Shown piece by piece: positions 61,027-64,000 of a stretch of DNA of 64,000 nucleotides. The first letter of the stretch is position 1. Every line of letters starts with the position of its first letter. Source of the DNA: Chionoecetes opilio (Eukaryota; Arthropoda; Malacostraca; Decapoda; Majidae); assembly GCA_016584305.1 (NCBI GenBank), contig JACEEZ010020393.1, positions 1-64,000 on the forward strand. The letters are read 5' to 3'. The notes beneath the pieces were generated by a model. That model made no database searches, was not told the origin of the DNA, and worked only from the letters and a program-made list of their open reading frames with translations. Made by a program: the position numbers and the translations under genes.

Positions 61027-61198
61027 GATGAAAGCGTATCACTGCGAACAAAACATTAATAAATCGCCATCGCCATCGCCAACACTCCCACACGCTGACT
61101 CGCTTTATCGTGTCTCCCGCCTTGCCAGGACTTATTAACAAAATATTGACCTCTTTTCCCATGGCATTCTACGGCTATTGAACTCTTTTCCATGCCAT

Positions 61199-61798
61199 TA
61201 TTAACCCCTTCACACCCAGACCCATTAACCCCTTCACACCCAGACCCATTAACCCCTTCACACCCAGACCCATTAACCCCTTCACACCCAGACCCATTAA
61301 CCCCTTCACACCCAGACCCATTAACCCCTTCACACCCAGACCCATTAACCCCTTCACACCCAGACCCATTAACCCCTTCACACCCAGACCCATTAACCCC
61401 TTCACACCCAGACCCATTAACCCCTTCACACCCACACCCATTAACCCCTTCACACCCAGACCCATTAACCCCTTCACACCCAGACCCATTAACCCCTTCA
61501 CACCCAGACCCATTAACCCCTTACACCCAGACCCATTAACCCCTTCACACCCAGACCCATTAACCCCTTCACACCCAGACCCATTAACCCCTTCACACCC
61601 AGACCCATTAACCCCTTCACACCCAGACCCATTAACCCTTCACGCTCAGACCCATTAACCCCTTCACACCCAGACCCATTAACCCCTTCACACCCAGACC
61701 CATTAACCCCTTCACACCCAGACCCATTAACCCCTTCACACCCAGACCCATTAACCCCTTCACACCCAGACCCATTAACCCCTTCACACCCAGACCCA
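61199..61798 (-). repeat. 24-bp satellite made of the MITE terminus, about 25 units
   Basis: In + orientation the unit is CCCATTAACCCCTTCACACC + CAGA. Reversed, it is the same 20-base MITE end plus TGGG as at 34577-35713. The distal end stops at TTAA (61201-61204), next to unrelated sequence. One unit reads CACGCTCAGA. Confidence 0.97.
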
Positions 61799-62006
61799 TT
61801 AACCCCTTCACGCCCAGATCTTTCCTTGGCTATAAAAAATTGTCTGTTGTTAGCCATAAAATTACGAAGTCACTGAATATACCACATTAGTTAGTGGACA
61901 AGGATACTAAACAGGTCATAGCTATAAAATGTTGCTTATAGTCACTACAAAGCGTCTAATGGTACCCAAATTACAATGGAAATTACGTTCTGGGCCTCAA
62001 GGGTTA
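61799..62006 (-). mobile_element. TTAA-MITE copy 10, continuous with 24-bp array
   Basis: Reverse-oriented full copy from TTAACCCCTTCACGCCCAGA to ACGTTCTGGGCCTCAAGGGTTA. The array is attached to the same terminus (GCGTGAAGGGGTTAA end) as in copy 6. Confidence 0.9.
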
Positions 62007-62335
62007 CGTTATTTAACTGTATTCGAGGTTACGGCATCATTCCGTAACAGTTGGATTGACGTACTTCTAAAAACTTGTACTTGGTGTGAAAAGTTTATAA
62101 TATGTCACCTCAAAAAATAAAATATATATACTCTATGATTGTGTAAGGCGTGTTTTCCTTGGTGTATTTAGCTCCTGGGAAAAAAAAATTGAGAAAATGA
62201 GAAGAAAAAAAAAGAAAAAAAATTTGGATGCAAGCGAATCACTGGTAAAAATACATCAATCATCCGTAAATCATCAATCATCATGAATCAATAAAGCGCT
62301 GATGATTGCGTTGACGTACACAATGAGGTGATGAA

Positions 62336-62690
62336 TCAGGGTATTAATAAGGGGTCAGGGTCATATAGGGATAAGGCTATAAGGTTAGGGTTAGGTTATA
62401 AGGGTTCAAATCAAGGGTCATATTTAGGGTTTACGGTCATTTACGGGTAGGAATATAAGGGTCCTAGGGTGCGAATCAGGGTATTAATTAGGGCCTAGAG
62501 TCATATAGGGGTAAGGATATGAGGTTAGAGTATAAGGGTTGGTTCTGTAGGGTCATTTAGGGATAAAGTAAGGAATGTAAGGAGTACTATTAAGGGAGGA
62601 TAATATAAGGGTTTAGGGCTATATAGGGACAGGATATAAGGGTTCAGGGTTATATAGGGACAGGATTATAAGGGATAAATAATAGGGTAG
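62336..62690 (+). repeat. Degenerate TATAAGGGT / TCATATAGGG repeat
   Basis: Irregular units built of AGGGTCATATAGGGATAAGG and GGATATAAGGGTT. No clean period. Confidence 0.7.
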
Positions 62691-63100
62691 TTAAGTATAA
62701 GGCAGATAAAAGTAAATAATGAGGAAGATAAAGGTATAAATATAGGAGTTCTGTGGCGGAGATAAAAAGGCATGGGTTGTGTCGTGGCGCTGTCGGGTAT
62801 ACGTAACGGTTCCGCTGTCCTTCCCTCCCTCCCCCCCTTCTGTAAGACCCGTTCCGCAGGCCCCTCCAAGCGTCCGGCGGCGGGGAAAAGACGTGGTTGA
62901 TTATATTGAGACGTCTAGTTTGAGGGTGAAGTACAGGACGTCAAATGTTGAAAAATCGAAGCTTGAGTTAAATGATTGAAGCCAAACCCAAAAAAATAGT
63001 TTAGAGAAGTAATGTTAAGTTAGAAAAAATTGGCAACCTCATTAAATATTAATGTTTTCTTTTCATGTCTTACTTTTAGAAACTATGTCAATACTCAACA
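62691..63100 (+). other. Sequence without recognised gene
   Basis: No exon, RNA gene or transposon end found. Confidence 0.55.
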
Positions 63101-63139
63101 TCATTTACGGCCAATCATATGGTACCTGCACCAGCGTGG

Positions 63140-63450
63140 GAGTAGTAATGGCCCCCACCACACACCCCACCACACCACCACCTTACCACACACCCACCGC
63201 GCGGCTAACCATCCCACTAACACCCCTACGGCCGCCTAAATTTCTTTGCGGCCGCGTCTGTGGTGGGCGCGGTGAGTAGTAATGGCCCACACACCCCCGC
63301 CCCTCGCCCCTACGGCCCCCTAAATCTCCTTACGGCCGGTTGTGTGGTAGGGGCGGCGAGTAGTAATGGCCCCCACACCCCCTCTACCACCCCTCGCCCC
63401 TACGGCCACCTAAATCTCCTTGCGGCCGCGTATGTGGTGGGCGCGGTGAA
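63140..63450 (-). repeat. Tandem triplication of the zinc-finger exon's 3' tail
   Basis: A segment of about 85-90 bases containing CCTAAATCTCCTTGCGGCCG and GTGGTGGGCGCGGTGA appears with TAAAT starts at 63237, 63321 and 63411. On the - strand the rightmost copy is the real exon end (HRAHHIRGRKEI, stop). The other two read HRAHHRRGRKEI-stop and RRPYHTTGRKEI-stop in the same register and lie in the 3' UTR. Confidence 0.88.
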
Positions 63451-63624
63451 GGTGTTTGTGCAGATACCACTTGCTCTTGAATTTATTGCCGCAGATGCGA
63501 CACTCAAAGTTGAGCTCATTGCAGGACATGTGAATGTTCTCCAGATGCTGCTTGAGGTTGCCCGGGGAACTATAGGTGCGCTGGCAGATGGGGCAGGGCA
63601 GGGGCTCAAAGCTGCGCATGATCC
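63410..63624 (-). CDS. BTB-zinc-finger protein, alternative terminal exon with C2H2 pair (3)
   Basis: On the - strand the acceptor CTCTCTCTCCCCCTCCAG precedes GG, which completes an upstream codon. Then 70 codons end in TAG at 63410-63412. Finger 1, CPICQRTYSSPGNLKQHLEN-IH, has C10, C13, H26 and H31. Finger 2, CRICGNKFKSKWYLHKHLHR-AH, has C41, C44, H57 and H62. The linker is nine residues and the tail HIRGRKEI is basic. It is the most upstream of the three - strand finger exons, so the common BTB exons would lie beyond 64000. Tramtrack- or Broad-type DNA-binding isoform is the best reading; the exact family member is not decided. Confidence 0.88.
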
Positions 63625-64000
63625 CTGGAGGGGGAGAGAGAGAACAGCCGTCAGCCCTGGTGAGCCAGGCAGCAGCAACAGCAGCAGTAACAGCAGCACC
63701 AGCAGTACACAGCAGTACACAGCACCAGCAGAGGGATACAGCCACCCCCCCCCCTCGCACCACAAACCAACAGCCGCCTTAGTGACTCTATGACGTGACA
63801 TGACATGACACGCACACATGCCCTCCTGACACCCCTATCCTCAATAGCCCCACACACCAAGCATTAGGATCCCGTTGTATAGGCTCGTGATCTCGAACTG
63901 CGGGCCTGAGATTTCTAGTGACCAATAATTGATAGAGTTACAGCTCAAACAAGGTCAATATGAGTCGGTGTCCAATCACACAGCAACACTCATATTGACC
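63625..64000 (+). other. Sequence upstream (in - sense) of the zinc-finger exon
   Basis: Contains a (CAG)n-like patch at 63665-63730. The last 60 bases hold an inverted repeat: GGTCAATATGAGTCGGTGT (63952-63970) and ACACTCATATTGACC (63986-64000). No exon recognised. Confidence 0.55.

Overview
The window looks like nuclear DNA of an arthropod, most likely a decapod crustacean. This rests on arthropod-type gene families, spliceosomal GT/AG introns, a tRNA-headed SINE with a poly(A) tail, non-LTR retrotransposon debris, several families of short inverted-repeat DNA transposons, and an extreme load of micro- and minisatellites. No bacterial features (operons, Shine-Dalgarno sites, CRISPR, IS elements) are present. 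The species call is inference. Nearly all long open frames here are read-throughs of tandem repeats and are not genes.

The left part (3.4-10.7 kb, + strand) holds the last three recognisable coding exons of a Dpr / zwei-Ig-type neuronal cell-surface immunoglobulin gene: 3492-3672, 6859-6995 and 10522-10646. They splice in frame into one Ig domain with both cysteines, the W of strand C and the DSGTYYC motif, followed by a short tail and a stop. The two introns after the Ig half-exons carry the same 44-bp minisatellite with matching borders.

The right part (25.4-63.6 kb, - strand) holds three separate terminal exons, 63410-63624, 30107-30354 and 25408-26252. Each opens with a 3' splice site in the same phase, encodes a pair of C2H2 zinc fingers and ends in a stop. 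This is the architecture of alternative C-terminal exons in Broad / Tramtrack / Lola-type BTB-zinc-finger regulators. The shared 5' exons would lie beyond position 64000. The 63.4-kb exon has its 3' coding tail tandemly repeated three times. The 30.1-kb exon is followed within 30 bases by foldback elements that would form long hairpins in a 3' UTR.

Mobile DNA: (a) a ~210-bp TTAA-bounded, piggyBac-like MITE in ten copies; (b) a TA-flanked foldback MITE starting CCGT in four copies; (c) a pogo-like TA-flanked MITE in two copies; (d) a 269-bp Harbinger-like MITE with 55-bp inverted repeats and a TTA duplication, nested in a larger 854-bp inverted-repeat element; (e) a hAT-like MITE with an 8-bp duplication; (f) a 224-bp foldback; (g) a tRNA-derived SINE and a second SINE 3' end; (h) two LINE reverse-transcriptase C-terminal remnants and a recurring LINE-associated 3' segment.

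The most unusual structure is that two copies of the TTAA MITE continue, at the same end, into long arrays (about 47 and 25 units) of a 24-bp repeat that is exactly the MITE's own 20-bp terminus plus TGGG. A third copy carries the beginning of one such unit. This looks like a satellite born from, and possibly mobilised with, a transposon end. Other candidates worth testing are a CRE/CCAAT cluster at 20.0-20.15 kb and a TGAGTCA / AGGTCA / TGACGTCC tandem module at 22.24-22.56 kb.
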